Shown here: piece by piece, positions 18,318 to 27,473 of the stretch | Position numbering within the stretch: position 1 is the first letter of the stretch | Layout of the letters: every line of letters starts with the position of its first letter | Source: Streptomyces tanashiensis | GTDB lineage: Bacteria > Actinomycetota > Actinomycetes > Streptomycetales > Streptomycetaceae | Direction: 5' to 3' | Length of the DNA: 64,000 nucleotides | NCBI RefSeq assembly: GCF_014648895.1 | Contig: NZ_BMRZ01000003.1 | Coordinates: forward strand, 930,001-994,000 | The notes under the pieces: model-generated | Database searches by the model: none | What the model was told of the DNA's origin: nothing | The model's input: only the letters and a program-made list of their open reading frames with translations | Position numbers and translations under genes: made by a program

Positions 18318-18743
18318 ATGTCCGGCCAGTCCAGCCGCCGCACCGTACTGAAAGGCGCGGCCCTCGCCGGAGCCGCCGGGCTGGGAGTCGCCGCCTGCTC
18401 CACCGAGTCCAAGCTCGGCCACGCCCAGGTCCCGACCCCGACCGCTCCGGTCCCGCTCGGCGCCCCCGACGAGGTGCCGGTCGGCGGTTCCAAGCTCTAC
18501 CGCGAGCAGCGGGTCGTCGTGAGCTGCCCGGCCAAGGGCCAGTACAAGGCCTTCAGCGCCCAGTGCACCCACGCCGGCTGCGTGCTCGACAAGGTCGAGG
18601 AGAACGAGGGCAACTGCCCCTGCCACGGCAGCCGCTTCGACGTGACGACCGGCAAGGCGCTCCGCGGCCCCGCCACCGTCCCGCTGCCCGAGGTCCCGAT
18701 CCGCGTCGAGGGCGGCCGGCTGGTGGCCGGGCCTGAGGCCTGA
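18318..18743 (+). CDS. Tat-exported Rieske [2Fe-2S] lipoprotein
   Basis: A 141-residue protein. The N-terminus has a twin-arginine motif (SRRTVLKG, Arg7-Arg8), a hydrophobic stretch and a lipobox VAAC with Cys27 as the probable lipidated residue. The Rieske boxes are CTHAGC (83-88) and CPCHGS (100-105). C83, H85, C100 and H103 would be cluster ligands, and C88/C102 a disulfide, as in high-potential Rieske proteins. A Pro/Thr-rich linker joins anchor and domain. Redox partner unknown; there is no cytochrome gene next to it. ATG at 18318 follows GTGGAGCG. Confidence 0.92.
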   Translation: MSGQSSRRTVLKGAALAGAAGLGVAACSTESKLGHAQVPTPTAPVPLGAPDEVPVGGSKLYREQRVVVSCPAKGQYKAFSAQCTHAGCVLDKVEENEGNCPCHGSRFDVTTGKALRGPATVPLPEVPIRVEGGRLVAGPEA

Positions 18744-18753
18744 GGGCCCGAGG

Positions 18754-18774
18754 CCCGAGGCCTGAGGCCTCGGG
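18754..18774. terminator. Bidirectional terminator between the Rieske and HTH genes
   Basis: CCCGAGGCC - TGA - GGCCTCGGG forms a perfect 9-bp stem with a 3-nt loop between convergent genes. The surrounding 65 nt repeat GAGGCC/CCGAGG several times and may fold in alternative registers. Confidence 0.7.
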
Positions 18775-18801
18775 GGCTCGGGGGCCGAGGTTCCCGAGGC
18801 C

Positions 18802-19731
18802 TCACTCCCAGTCCCAGTCGACCCCCAGGATCCCCGGGCGCACTCCCTGCTCCACGACGTGCACCGTGCGGTGCCGGCCACTCAGGGTCAGCTCCGCACG
18901 GCCGCCGCGCGGCGCCCCCGTCGTGGCCTGCGCGAACCTCCGGCACCGCACCGGAAGGGCCGCCTCGTCGAAGCGGACCTGGAGCACGTACTGCCCGCCC
19001 GCGAAGCTGAAACCGCGCACGTACTCCCCGCTCGGACCCGCCGTGCCGTCCTCGAAGCCGTACGAGAACAGGTACGTGTCCCCGGCCCGCAGCCGTGCGT
19101 CGAAGAGCAGCTCCGCGATCAGCACGCCCGTCCCGGCGTGCCACCGCACCCGCCCGGTCCGGCAGTTCTCCACCGCCCGCACCACCACCCGGGACGGGTC
19201 GCAGCCGGGGTCCCCGTGATGGATGGCGAGATAGCGGTCCACGCCGTCCCGGTGCGCCCGCACCACGTGCTGCGACTCCCGTCCCACCAGCTCGCGCCCC
19301 GCACCGATCCGTACCCGCTCCTGGTGCCCCACCGTGTGCAGCCCGCCGTCCGCCGGTGACTCGAGCTCCGCGAGCAGCTCCTCGACCGAGCCCGAGGCCT
19401 CCACCAGTGAGCGGTACGAGCGGGCCGCCGGGCGCTCCACCTCGGAGCGGGCGGCCGCGTCCTCCGTCAGGAGCCGCAGCAGCGAGTTCACCGGCAGTTG
19501 CAGCACCTCCTCCAGGGCGCGGACGGCCTTCAGCGACTCCGGCCGCTGCGGGCGGCGGGCGCCCTGCTGCCAGTAGCTCAGACTCGTCACCCCGACCCTG
19601 ACGCCCCGGTGCGCGAGGTGGTGCTGGACCCGCTGGAGCGGCAGCCCGCGCACGGCCAGCGCGGTGCGCAGCGCCAGATGGAAGGGACCGGTGTGCAGCA
19701 GCTGCACGAGATCGGCCTCGGTGTGGCTCAC
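18802..19731 (-). CDS. XRE-like DNA-binding regulator with C-terminal effector-like domain
   Basis: A 309-residue protein. The first 75 residues contain a helix-turn-helix of XRE type (LALRTALAVRGLPLQRVQHHLAHRG, then VGVTSLSYWQQGARRPQRPESLKAVRALEEVL). The remainder (about 120-300) is rich in beta strands (SQHVVRAHRDGVDRYLAIHHGD, TGVLIAELLFDARLRAGDTYLFSYGFED) and may bind a ligand. Streptomyces have similar uncharacterised proteins. GTG start after GAGGAG. A perfect palindrome lies 12 nt upstream of the start codon, so autoregulation is likely. Divergent from the secreted protease gene. Confidence 0.8.
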   Translation of the reverse strand: MSHTEADLVQLLHTGPFHLALRTALAVRGLPLQRVQHHLAHRGVRVGVTSLSYWQQGARRPQRPESLKAVRALEEVLQLPVNSLLRLLTEDAAARSEVERPAARSYRSLVEASGSVEELLAELESPADGGLHTVGHQERVRIGAGRELVGRESQHVVRAHRDGVDRYLAIHHGDPGCDPSRVVVRAVENCRTGRVRWHAGTGVLIAELLFDARLRAGDTYLFSYGFEDGTAGPSGEYVRGFSFAGGQYVLQVRFDEAALPVRCRRFAQATTGAPRGGRAELTLSGRHRTVHVVEQGVRPGILGVDWDWE

Positions 19732-19743
19732 GAGGACTCCTCA

Positions 19744-19842
19744 GTGAACGTTCACGGTGGGGGAGCGGACCGCGGCGCCGCGTGGGGTGGGCGGGCAGGT
19801 GGACCGGGGGCGTCCGTTCACACCCGGGTCACACCGTTCACA
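19744..19842. promoter_or_regulatory. Palindrome and GTTCAC half-sites in a divergent promoter
   Basis: GTGAACGTTCAC (19744-19755) is a perfect 12-bp palindrome 12 nt before the HTH gene. The same half-site recurs as GTTCACAC (19816-19823), GTCACAC (19828-19834) and GTTCACA (19836-19842), nearer the protease gene. This is the pattern expected of operators for the divergent HTH protein. The remaining 120 nt up to the protease start show nothing else clear. Confidence 0.5.
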
Positions 19843-19968
19843 GTCCGATGTCACCCCGCATTGAAGCGTGTTGACCCGGTCAGGACAACGGCAGATGCTC
19901 CTGACCAGCGTCCGGACGCGCTCCTCCGACTCCCCACATCCCCACACCCCCGCCCCGGGAGGAACGCG

Positions 19969-20556
19969 ATGCGCAGAAGAAAGCTGAACCTCGCGGCACT
20001 CGCCGCAGCCGCCCTCTTTCTCGTCCCCACCACCTCGGCCTCCGCCGCACCCGCCGGCGAGGACGTCGCCGCCCTCGCCTCCAAGCGGCTGAACATCACC
20101 ATGCAGGCCCAGCAGAAGACCAACTGGTGCTGGGCGGCGAGCGGCAACACCATCGCCACCTGGTACGGCCGGAACTACAGCCAGAACCAGTTCTGCAACG
20201 CCGCCTTCAACCGCCAGCAGGGCTACGACTGCCCCAACAACCAGGCCACCCTCGGCAACGTCCAGACCGGACTGAGCTGGGCCGGCATCAACCCCGGCTC
20301 CTACGTCACCGGATGGCTGCGCTACTCGACCGTCCAGACCGAGATCAACGCCGACCGGCCGATCGAGACCCGCATCCAGTGGGCAAGCGGCGGCGGTCAC
20401 ATGCACGTCGTCCACGGCTACGACGACGCGAACAGCTGGGTCTACTGGGGCGACCCCTGGCCCTCCAGCGACCGCTACAACTGGGCCTCGCACGCCTGGT
20501 ACGTCGACAACAGCTCGTTCTCCTGGACCCACTCGCTCTACCGGATCGGGGCGTGA
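19969..20556 (+). CDS. Secreted papain-like (C39/C70-like) cysteine protease
   Basis: A 195-residue protein with a signal peptide (RRRK, hydrophobic core, cut near ASA-AP at 27). The nucleophile block is QQKTNWCWAAS with Cys54; the general base is probably His144 in GGGHMHVVHGYDD, and Asp162 in YWGDPWP may complete the triad. Four residues before the cysteine (KTNWC) and the order C-H-D fit papain-like proteases of the C39/C70 type that are secreted by Streptomyces. Cys76 and Cys88 may form a disulfide. ATG follows GGGAGGAA. The next gene begins inside or 5 nt after the stop, so the two form an operon. Confidence 0.88.
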   Translation: MRRRKLNLAALAAAALFLVPTTSASAAPAGEDVAALASKRLNITMQAQQKTNWCWAASGNTIATWYGRNYSQNQFCNAAFNRQQGYDCPNNQATLGNVQTGLSWAGINPGSYVTGWLRYSTVQTEINADRPIETRIQWASGGGHMHVVHGYDDANSWVYWGDPWPSSDRYNWASHAWYVDNSSFSWTHSLYRIGA

Positions 20557-20561
20557 CGACG

Positions 20562-21326
20562 ATGAACGCACGCGCACGTGCCGCGGCCGCCGGCCTCCTC
20601 ACCACCGTCGCGCTCGTCGCCCTCGGGGCGCTCCCGGCCGCCGCCGCCGGAGGCCTCCCGCCCGCGCCGACCCCCGAACAGGCCGTCTCCGCGCCGCAGA
20701 CCCTGGACACCCTGTCCCGGTTCTTCGCCCGCGACGGGGCCCTCGCCCGCACGGCGGCCGCGCCGCGCGTCGAGGGCGCCTCCGTCCCGGTGCGGGTCCT
20801 CTCCCCGGACTTCGTCGCCGGGAAGCCCGGGGCGCCGGTCGCCCGCGTCGAGTTCCGCGCGAGCCTGGCCGTCGCCTCGGACGGCCAGAAGGCCTCGCTC
20901 TGGACGGTGAAGCAGGCGGGCGGCTGGCAGGTGGTGAACATCGCCACCGGCGACGACGAGATCCGTTACGCGGAGCTGGGCCGCGGCGGCCTGGTCTTCC
21001 GCGAGCCGCAGATCGACGCGTGGTACGTCCAGAAGGGGGCGAAGGTGCTGCCGCTGGACGAGGACGCGGTACGGGCCGTCGGCCGCGACGGGACGAGCCT
21101 CACGGCCTACCGGGAGCGGGTCGCCCGCGCGTACGGCGACAAGCTGCCGGGCTCGGCCTATGCGCGGAAGGGGGCGGCGGGGGGTTACGACGCCGCGTCC
21201 GTGCCCGCGCCCGCGGTCGAGGAAGGGCCTGGTGGGACGGTGGCGGCGGGCGCCGGTGTCGGTCTGGCGCTCGCCCTGGCGGCGACGGCGACGATACGGC
21301 GCCGCCGCGCGACGCGAGCGGCCTGA
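20562..21326 (+). CDS. Exported protein with C-terminal membrane anchor, partner of the protease
   Basis: A 254-residue protein of no family I recognise. It has a signal peptide (residues 1-29, ending AAAAGG), a soluble domain with a central strand-rich part (VARVEFRASLAVASDGQKASLWTVKQAGGWQVVNIATGDDE), and a C-terminal TM segment (VAAGAGVGLALALAATATI) followed by RRRRATRAA, which places the domain outside the cell. An upstream in-frame GTG at 20553 overlaps the protease stop (GTGA) and may be the true, coupled start. The pairing with a secreted cysteine protease suggests an inhibitor, chaperone or substrate-presenting partner, but this is inference. Confidence 0.72.
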   Translation: MNARARAAAAGLLTTVALVALGALPAAAAGGLPPAPTPEQAVSAPQTLDTLSRFFARDGALARTAAAPRVEGASVPVRVLSPDFVAGKPGAPVARVEFRASLAVASDGQKASLWTVKQAGGWQVVNIATGDDEIRYAELGRGGLVFREPQIDAWYVQKGAKVLPLDEDAVRAVGRDGTSLTAYRERVARAYGDKLPGSAYARKGAAGGYDAASVPAPAVEEGPGGTVAAGAGVGLALALAATATIRRRRATRAA

Positions 21327-21341
21327 GCCGAGCCCGCCCGT

Positions 21342-21543
21342 TGTGGGCAATCGTTCCGCCGGGGCGGAACGGGTGGGCACAACGGAACGGCGCCCTTGCC
21401 GGCGCCAGAGGCTCCCGCGCCCCGACCCGCACCACGGGTGCAGCACGCTGGTGGTGCGGGTCCAGGCGCGGAACGCGGAGGCGCCGCTGGAGGGCGCCGT
21501 CCCGTGGGCCCACCCGTCCCGCCCCGCAGGACGATTGCCCACA
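21342..21543. repeat. 202-bp imperfect inverted repeat (extragenic)
   Basis: The 288-nt gap between two convergent genes is filled by a large dyad centred at 21443. Outer arms TGTGGGCAATCGT (21342-21354) and ACGATTGCCCACA (21531-21543) match perfectly. Blocks GGCGCCCT (21389-21396) and AGGGCGCC (21491-21498) match further in. The central hairpin is GACCCGCACCAC (21424-21435) with GTGGTGCGGGTC (21451-21462). Each half also contains its own smaller dyad (GTTCCGCC with GGCGGAAC). It looks like a dispersed intergenic repeat of the REP/MITE kind and can also terminate both transcripts. Confidence 0.75.
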
Positions 21544-21547
21544 CGGC

Positions 21548-21590
21548 GGCGGGCGCGGGCCCACACGGAGGCGGGCGCGGGCCCACACGG
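21548..21590. repeat. Tandem duplication of a 21-bp unit
   Basis: Two exact copies of a 21-bp unit beginning GGCGGGCGCGG and ending CCCACACGG lie at 21548-21568 and 21570-21590. A third GCCCACACGG occurs at the edge of the large palindrome (21537-21546). It ends just before the SDR gene stop. Confidence 0.8.
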
Positions 21591-21614
21591 CGCGGGCCCG
21601 CAAGGGTCGCGGCG

Positions 21615-22367
21615 TCAGCGGGCCAGGTAGCCGCCGTCCACCGGGAGGATCGCGCCGGTCACGAACGACGCCTCCTCCGACGCCAGGAACAGGATCGCCG
21701 CCGCCACCTCCTCCGGCGTGCCGAAGCGGCCCATCGGGTGGGCCCGGACGATCTCCGTGAGGTACTCCGGGCCGCCCGGCTCCACGCGCGCGGCGGCGAC
21801 GCGTTCGGTCTCGATGGTGCCGGGGGCGACCGCGTTGACACGGATGCCGTGCTCCGCCCACTCCACCGCCAGGTGCTTCGTCAGCCCGGTGGCCACGAAC
21901 TTCGCCGGGCCGTAGACCGCCTGCCGTGCCTGGCCGGCCACGCCCGAGATGGACGAGGTGCACACGATGGCCCCTCCGCCCGAGACGAGCATGGCCTCGA
22001 TCGCGTACTTGCAGGTCAGGAACATGCCGCGGCCGTCGACGGCCATCACCCGGTCGAAATCCGCGGGCTCCGCCTCGGTGACGGAGAGCAGCGGGATCAC
22101 GCCCGCGTTCGCCACCAGGACGTCCAGCCGGCCGAAGCGGTCCACCGCCGTGGTGATCATCCGCCGGGCGTCCTCCTCGCGGGAGACGTCGCCGACCACG
22201 GGGACGACCCCGTCGAGACTCGCGAGCCGTTCCTCGTCGAGGTCCGCGGCCACCACACGGGCCCCCTCGCGGAGGAAGCGCTCCGCCGTCGCCCGCCCGA
22301 TTCCGCTCGCCGCGCCCGTGATCACGCACACCCGGTCCGCCAGCCGTCCCGCCACCTGATTCGCCAT
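21615..22367 (-). CDS. SDR-family NAD(P)-dependent oxidoreductase
   Basis: A 250-residue short-chain dehydrogenase. The cofactor motif TGAASGIG follows [16 protein letters not shown] after the second strand suggests NAD(H) preference. NAG is at LVANAG, the catalytic Ser is in CTSSISG, and YGPAK gives Tyr and Lys. The C-terminus ends with [11 protein letters not shown], as usual. Substrate unknown. ATG at 22367 is chosen because the family N-terminus begins there; the frame continues upstream into the uvrC promoter. Divergent from uvrC. Confidence 0.9.
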   Translation of the reverse strand: MANQVAGRLADRVCVITGAASGIGRATAERFLREGARVVAADLDEERLASLDGVVPVVGDVSREEDARRMITTAVDRFGRLDVLVANAGVIPLLSVTEAEPADFDRVMAVDGRGMFLTCKYAIEAMLVSGGGAIVCTSSISGVAGQARQAVYGPAKFVATGLTKHLAVEWAEHGIRVNAVAPGTIETERVAAARVEPGGPEYLTEIVRAHPMGRFGTPEEVAAAILFLASEEASFVTGAILPVDGGYLAR

Positions 22368-22395
22368 GTCTCGCCAACGAGCGCGCGAGGCCGGA

Positions 22396-22418
22396 GTGTC
22401 GGTCCCCGCCAGTAGGGT
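22396..22418 (+). promoter_or_regulatory. RecA-NDp (PafBC-type) promoter of uvrC
   Basis: GTGTCGGTC, 8 nt (CCCGCCAG), TAGGGT: seven of nine bases of the upstream element with exact spacing and a consensus -10. The hexamer ends 7 nt before the uvrC ATG, so the transcript is probably leaderless. Confidence 0.7.
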
Positions 22419-22425
22419 GGTGAGC

Positions 22426-24414
22426 ATGGCAGACCCCTCCAGCTACCGCCCCAGGCCGGGGCAGATCCCCGACTCCCCGGGGGTCTACAAGTTCCGCGAC
22501 GAGCACCGCCGGGTGATCTACGTGGGGAAGGCGAAGTCCCTGCGTCAGCGGCTGGCGAACTACTTCCAGCCGCTCGCGAGCCTGCACCCGCGCACGGCCA
22601 CCATGGTGACGACGGCCGCGTCGGTGGAGTGGACCGTGGTGTCCACCGAGGTCGAGGCGCTGCAGCTGGAGTACTCCTGGATCAAGGAGTACGACCCCCG
22701 GTTCAACGTCAAGTACCGGGACGACAAGAGCTACCCGTACCTCGCGGTCACCATGAACGAGGAGTTCCCCCGCGTCCAGGTCATGCGCGGCCACAAGAAG
22801 AAGGGCGTGCGCTACTTCGGGCCGTACGCGCACGCGTGGGCGATCCGCGAGACCGTCGACCTGATGCTGCGGGTCTTCCCGGTGCGGACATGCTCCGCGG
22901 GCGTCTTCCGGAACGCCGCCTCGGCGGGACGGCCCTGCCTCCTCGGCTACATCGGCAAGTGCTCGGCGCCCTGCGTCGGCCGGGTCACGCCCGAGGAGCA
23001 CCGCGAACTGGCGGAGGACTTCGGCGACTTCATGGCCGGCCGCACCGGCACGTACATCCGTCGGCTCGAGAAGCAGATGATGATCGCAGCCGAGGACATG
23101 GAGTACGAGAAGGCCGCCCGGCTCCGCGACGACATAGAGGCCCTGCGCCGGGCCATGGAGAAGAACGCGGTCGTCCTCGCCGACGCCACCGACGCCGACC
23201 TGATCGCCCTCGCCGAGGACGAGCTGGAGGCCGCCGTCCAGATCTTCCACGTGCGCGGCGGGCGCGTCCGGGGCCAGCGCGGCTGGGTCACGGACAAGGT
23301 CGAGGCCGTCGACACGGCGGGGCTCGTGGAGCACGCGCTCCAGCAGCTCTACGGCGAGGAGAGCGGCGACGCGGTCCCCAAGGAGGTCCTGGTCCCGGCG
23401 CTGCCCGAGGACACGGACTCCGTCTCCGCCTGGCTCTCCGGCCGCCGCGGCTCCCTCGTCTCGCTGCGCGTCCCGCAGCGCGGCGACAAGAAGGACCTGA
23501 TGGAGACCGTCGCGCGCAACGCGCAGCAGGCGCTCGTGCTGCACAAGACCAAGCGGGCCAGCGATCTGACCACCCGCTCGCGGGCCCTGGAGGAGATCGC
23601 CGAGGCCCTGGACCTGGACTCGGCGCCGCTGCGGATCGAGTGCTTCGACATCTCGCACCTCCAGGGCGAGGACGTCGTCGCCTCGATGGTGGTCTTCGAG
23701 GACGGGCTGCCCCGCAAGAGCGAGTACCGCCGCTTCCAGATCAAGGGCTTCGAGGGCCAGGACGACGTCCGGTCCATGCACGAGGTGATCAGCCGCCGCT
23801 TCAAGCGCTACCTCGCCGAGAAGGACCGCACGGGGGAGTGGGGACCGGCCGGCGACGGTGAGGTCCCGGCGGAGGACGCGGAGGACGACGGGCGGCCCAA
23901 GCGCTTCGCCTACCCGCCGCAGCTCGTCGTCGTCGACGGCGGGCAGCCGCAGGTCGCGGCGGCCCGCCGCGCCCTCGACGAGCTCGGCATCGACGACGTC
24001 GCGGTCTGCGGCCTCGCCAAGCGCCTGGAGGAGGTCTGGCTGCCCGGCGACGACGACCCTGTGGTGCTGCCCCGCTCCAGCGAGGGGCTCTATCTGCTCC
24101 AGCGGGTACGTGACACGGCTCACGACTTCGCCATCCGCTATCAGCGCTCCAAGCGGACGAAACGCATCCGGAGCAGCCCGCTGGACGGCGTCCCCGGCCT
24201 CGGGGAGTCGCGCAAACAGGCCTTGATCAAGCATTTCGGCTCGGTGAAGCGGCTGAAGCAGGCGACAATCGAGCAGATCTGTGAGGTCCCCGGCTTCGGC
24301 CGGAAGACCGCGGAGGCGGTCGCCGTGGCCCTGGCCCGGGCGGCCCCCGCCGCACCCGCCGTGAACACGGCCACAGGAGAGATCATGGAAGACGACGGGG
24401 GCACCACCGCATGA
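22426..24414 (+). CDS. uvrC: Excinuclease ABC subunit C
   Basis: A 662-residue nuclease that makes both incisions in nucleotide excision repair. The N-terminal GIY-YIG domain ([27 protein letters not shown]) cuts 3-prime. A UVR motif ([22 protein letters not shown]) binds UvrB. The RNase H-like domain ([20 protein letters not shown] and [10 protein letters not shown]) cuts 5-prime, and a C-terminal helix-hairpin-helix pair ([31 protein letters not shown]) binds DNA. It overlaps rapZ by 4 nt, so uvrC-rapZ-yvcK-whiA form one operon under a damage-type promoter. Confidence 0.98.
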   Translation: MADPSSYRPRPGQIPDSPGVYKFRDEHRRVIYVGKAKSLRQRLANYFQPLASLHPRTATMVTTAASVEWTVVSTEVEALQLEYSWIKEYDPRFNVKYRDDKSYPYLAVTMNEEFPRVQVMRGHKKKGVRYFGPYAHAWAIRETVDLMLRVFPVRTCSAGVFRNAASAGRPCLLGYIGKCSAPCVGRVTPEEHRELAEDFGDFMAGRTGTYIRRLEKQMMIAAEDMEYEKAARLRDDIEALRRAMEKNAVVLADATDADLIALAEDELEAAVQIFHVRGGRVRGQRGWVTDKVEAVDTAGLVEHALQQLYGEESGDAVPKEVLVPALPEDTDSVSAWLSGRRGSLVSLRVPQRGDKKDLMETVARNAQQALVLHKTKRASDLTTRSRALEEIAEALDLDSAPLRIECFDISHLQGEDVVASMVVFEDGLPRKSEYRRFQIKGFEGQDDVRSMHEVISRRFKRYLAEKDRTGEWGPAGDGEVPAEDAEDDGRPKRFAYPPQLVVVDGGQPQVAAARRALDELGIDDVAVCGLAKRLEEVWLPGDDDPVVLPRSSEGLYLLQRVRDTAHDFAIRYQRSKRTKRIRSSPLDGVPGLGESRKQALIKHFGSVKRLKQATIEQICEVPGFGRKTAEAVAVALARAAPAAPAVNTATGEIMEDDGGTTA

Positions 24415-25382
24415 GCGAGCGCCACACGCACGACGAGCACGACGAGCACGACCGAGAAGACGGAGCAGGACACGTGAGTACGGGCACGAAGGAGACCCCC
24501 GGCGACAACGGCGCCGAGGCGGCCATTCCCGAGCTGGTGATCATCTCCGGCATGTCCGGAGCCGGCCGGTCCACCGCGGCGAAGTGTCTGGAGGACCTCG
24601 GCTGGTTCGTCGTGGACAACCTGCCGCCCGCGCTGATCCCCACCATGGTGGAGCTCGGCGCCCGCTCCCAGGGCAATGTCGCCCGGATCGCGGTCGTCGT
24701 GGACGTCCGCGGTCGGCAGTTCTTCGACAACCTCAGGGAGTCCCTCGCCGACCTGGACGCCAAGCAGGTCACCCGCCGGATCGTCTTCCTGGAGTCCTCC
24801 GACGAGGCCCTCGTCCGGCGCTTCGAGTCGGTCCGCAGGCCGCACCCCCTCCAGGGCGACGGCCGCATCACCGACGGCATCGCCGCCGAGCGCGACCTGC
24901 TGCGCGAGCTGCGCGGCGACGCCGACCTGGTGATCGACACCTCCAGCCTCAACGTCCACGAGCTGCGCGCCAAGATGGACGCCCAGTTCGCCGGGGACGA
25001 GGAGCCCGAGCTCCGGGCCACCGTGATGTCCTTCGGCTTCAAGTACGGCCTGCCGGTCGACGCCGACCTCGTCGTCGACATGCGCTTCCTGCCGAACCCG
25101 CACTGGGTCCCCGAGCTGCGCCCCTTCACCGGCCTCAACGAGGAGGTGTCGAACTACGTCTACAACCAGCCCGGCGCCAAGGAGTTCCTCGACCGCTACA
25201 CCGAGCTCCTCCAGCTGATCGCCGCGGGCTACCGCCGCGAGGGCAAGCGGTACGTGACCATCGCGGTGGGCTGCACGGGCGGCAAGCACCGCTCCGTGGC
25301 CACCGCCGAGCGTCTCGCCGCCCGCCTCGCCTCCGAAGGGGTCGAGACCGTCGTCGTCCACCGGGACATGGGGCGCGAGTGA
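24411..25382 (+). CDS. rapZ: RNase adapter / nucleotide-binding protein RapZ
   Basis: A 323-residue P-loop protein (Walker A GMSGAGRS, residues 47-54). The C-terminal domain has the sensing motif [19 protein letters not shown]. In enterobacteria RapZ binds GlcN6P and steers decay of small RNAs; in actinobacteria the target is unknown. The first 21 residues are His/Asp/Glu-rich ([10 protein letters not shown]), start at an ATG overlapping the uvrC stop and are unusual. An internal GTG at 24474 (VSTGTKE), preceded by GGAGCAGGA, may be the real start. Sits in the conserved rapZ-yvcK-whiA order. Confidence 0.95.
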   Translation: MSERHTHDEHDEHDREDGAGHVSTGTKETPGDNGAEAAIPELVIISGMSGAGRSTAAKCLEDLGWFVVDNLPPALIPTMVELGARSQGNVARIAVVVDVRGRQFFDNLRESLADLDAKQVTRRIVFLESSDEALVRRFESVRRPHPLQGDGRITDGIAAERDLLRELRGDADLVIDTSSLNVHELRAKMDAQFAGDEEPELRATVMSFGFKYGLPVDADLVVDMRFLPNPHWVPELRPFTGLNEEVSNYVYNQPGAKEFLDRYTELLQLIAAGYRREGKRYVTIAVGCTGGKHRSVATAERLAARLASEGVETVVVHRDMGRE

Positions 25383-26404
25383 AGCCGTACCGTCGGCGTA
25401 CCTCCACCCTCACGGTGCGGCGTACGCTCCGCAGGCGCGGCGCCCAGCCCAAGGTGGTCGCGCTGGGCGGCGGCATGGGCCTGTCGGCGTCGCTCGCCGC
25501 GCTCCGCCGGATCACCGGCGACCTCACCGCCGTCGTCACCGTCGCCGACGACGGGGGCTCCAGCGGCCGGCTCCGGGAGGAGCTCGGCGTGCTGCCCCCG
25601 GGCGACCTGCGCAAGGCGCTCGCCGCGCTCTGCGGCGACGACGACTGGGGCCAGACCTGGGCGCGGGTGATCCAGCACCGCTTCCAGTCCAAGGGCGAGA
25701 TCAACGGCCACGCCGTCGGCAACCTGCTGATCGTCGCCCTCTGGGAGCAGCTCGGCGACCCCGTCCAGGCCCTCGACCTGGTCGGCCGGCTGCTCGGCGC
25801 CCAGGGCAGGGTGCTGCCCATGTCCGCCGTGCCCCTGGAGCTCCAGGCCCTGGTCAGGGGCCACGACCCGGAGCGTCCGGACGACGTGGACACCGTGTGC
25901 GGCCAGGCGACCGTGGCGCTCACCCCGGGCGAGGTGCAGTCCGTGCACCTCGTGCCGCACGACCCGCCGGCCGTGCCCGAGGCCGTCGCGGCGGTCCTGG
26001 ACGCGGACTGGGTGGTGCTCGGCCCCGGCTCCTGGTTCTCCTCGGTGATCCCGCACCTCCTGGTGCCCGAGCTCCTCGACGCCCTGGCCGAGACGAAGGC
26101 CCGGAAGGTGCTCTCGCTGAACCTCGCGCCGCAGCCCGGAGAAACCGAGGGCTTCTCCCCGCAGCGTCATTTGGAGGTTTTGGGACGACACGCCCCTAAA
26201 CTCGCCCTGGACGTGGTGCTGGCCGACGAGGCCGCCGTGCCCGATCGTGAGTCCCTCGCCGATGCCGCCAAGCGGCTCGGCGCCGCGGTCGAGCTGGCGC
26301 CGGTGGCCGGGCCCGACGGCTCCGCGAAGCATGACCCGGAGCTGTTGGCCGCCGCGTACGACCGTATTTTTCGGATGCATGGAAGGATCGGCCCATGGCG
26401 ATGA
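25379..26404 (+). CDS. yvcK: Gluconeogenesis factor YvcK / CofD-like UDP-sugar-binding protein
   Basis: A 341-residue protein of the YvcK (UPF0052) family that binds UDP-sugars and links carbon status with cell-wall synthesis. Conserved blocks are [55 protein letters not shown] and [16 protein letters not shown]. The GTG start at 25379 overlaps the rapZ stop by 4 nt. An Arg-rich N-terminal tail ([20 protein letters not shown]) precedes the domain. Its 3-prime end overlaps whiA by 10 nt. Confidence 0.95.
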   Translation: MKPYRRRTSTLTVRRTLRRRGAQPKVVALGGGMGLSASLAALRRITGDLTAVVTVADDGGSSGRLREELGVLPPGDLRKALAALCGDDDWGQTWARVIQHRFQSKGEINGHAVGNLLIVALWEQLGDPVQALDLVGRLLGAQGRVLPMSAVPLELQALVRGHDPERPDDVDTVCGQATVALTPGEVQSVHLVPHDPPAVPEAVAAVLDADWVVLGPGSWFSSVIPHLLVPELLDALAETKARKVLSLNLAPQPGETEGFSPQRHLEVLGRHAPKLALDVVLADEAAVPDRESLADAAKRLGAAVELAPVAGPDGSAKHDPELLAAAYDRIFRMHGRIGPWR

Positions 26405-27384
26405 CGGCAGCGGTGAAGGACGAGATCTCCCGGCTTCCCGTCACCCGGACCTGCTGCAGGAAGGCAGAGGTCTCGTCGATCCTGCGGTTCGCGGGCGGGC
26501 TGCACCTGGTGAGCGGCCGCATCGTGATCGAGGCGGAGCTGGACACCGCGATGGCGGCCCGCCGCCTCAAGCGGGACATCCTGGAGATCTTCGGGCACAG
26601 CTCCGAGCTGATCGTGATGGCTCCCGGCGGGCTGCGGCGCGGCTCGCGCTTCGTGGTGCGGGTGGTGGCGGGTGGCGATCAGCTCGCCCGGCAGACGGGT
26701 CTGGTGGACGGCCGCGGCCGTCCCATCCGGGGCCTTCCCCCGCAGGTGGTCTCCGGGGCCACCTGTGACGCCGAGGCGGCCTGGCGCGGGGCGTTCCTCG
26801 CGCACGGCTCGCTGACCGAGCCCGGCCGCTCCTCCTCCCTGGAGGTGACGTGCCCGGGTCCGGAGGCCGCGCTCGCCCTGGTCGGCGCGGCCCGTCGGCT
26901 CTCCATCGGGGCGAAGGCCCGTGAGGTGCGGGGCGTGGACCGGGTCGTCGTCCGCGACGGCGACGCGATCGGCGCCCTGCTCACCCGGCTCGGCGCGCAC
27001 GAGTCGGTGCTCGCCTGGGAGGAGCGGCGGATGCGGCGCGAGGTCCGCGCCACCGCCAACCGCCTGGCCAACTTCGACGACGCCAACCTGCGCCGCTCGG
27101 CCCGCGCCGCGGTCGCCGCCGGGGCCCGTGTGCAGCGCGCCCTGGAGATCCTCGGCGAGGAGGTGCCCGAGCACCTCGCCGCGGCCGGCCGGCTCCGCAT
27201 GGAGCACAAGCAGGCCTCTCTGGAGGAGCTGGGCGCGCTCGCCGACCCGCCGCTGACCAAGGACGCGGTGGCCGGCCGGATCCGCCGGCTCCTCGCGATG
27301 GCCGACAAGCGGGCGCAGGACCTGGGCATCCCCGGGACCGAGTCCAACCTGACGGAGGAGCTCGACGACAGCCTCGTCGGCTGA
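26395..27384 (+). CDS. whiA: Sporulation transcription factor WhiA
   Basis: A 329-residue regulator required with WhiB for sporulation septation in Streptomyces. The N-terminal two-thirds is a degenerate LAGLIDADG homing-endonuclease fold ([46 protein letters not shown]). The C-terminal domain is a helix-turn-helix ([32 protein letters not shown]). The length is that of the family. ATG at 26395 is followed by a second ATG at 26401; either is possible. Last gene of the uvrC operon, followed by a strong terminator. Confidence 0.97.
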   Translation: MAMTAAVKDEISRLPVTRTCCRKAEVSSILRFAGGLHLVSGRIVIEAELDTAMAARRLKRDILEIFGHSSELIVMAPGGLRRGSRFVVRVVAGGDQLARQTGLVDGRGRPIRGLPPQVVSGATCDAEAAWRGAFLAHGSLTEPGRSSSLEVTCPGPEAALALVGAARRLSIGAKAREVRGVDRVVVRDGDAIGALLTRLGAHESVLAWEERRMRREVRATANRLANFDDANLRRSARAAVAAGARVQRALEILGEEVPEHLAAAGRLRMEHKQASLEELGALADPPLTKDAVAGRIRRLLAMADKRAQDLGIPGTESNLTEELDDSLVG

Positions 27385-27397
27385 CGGGAGCCCCCGC

Positions 27398-27457
27398 CGT
27401 ACGGAGACCTCGTACGGAACGCCCGTACGCGCGTCCCCCGTGGGGAACACCCGTACG
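27398..27457. repeat. Cluster of four CGTACG palindromes
   Basis: CGTACG occurs at 27398, 27411, 27424 and 27452 in the whiA downstream region; the first three are spaced exactly 13 bp. The first two form a hairpin, CCGTACG and CGTACGG around 7 nt. Confidence 0.5.
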
Positions 27458-27473
27458 GAACCGTGAACTCCGC

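Noticed and set aside
18736-18803. GAGGCC-rich tract as a coding continuation or mobile element
   Set aside because: It is short, contains a perfect 9-bp hairpin between convergent genes and is explained as a terminator with slippage-type repeats.
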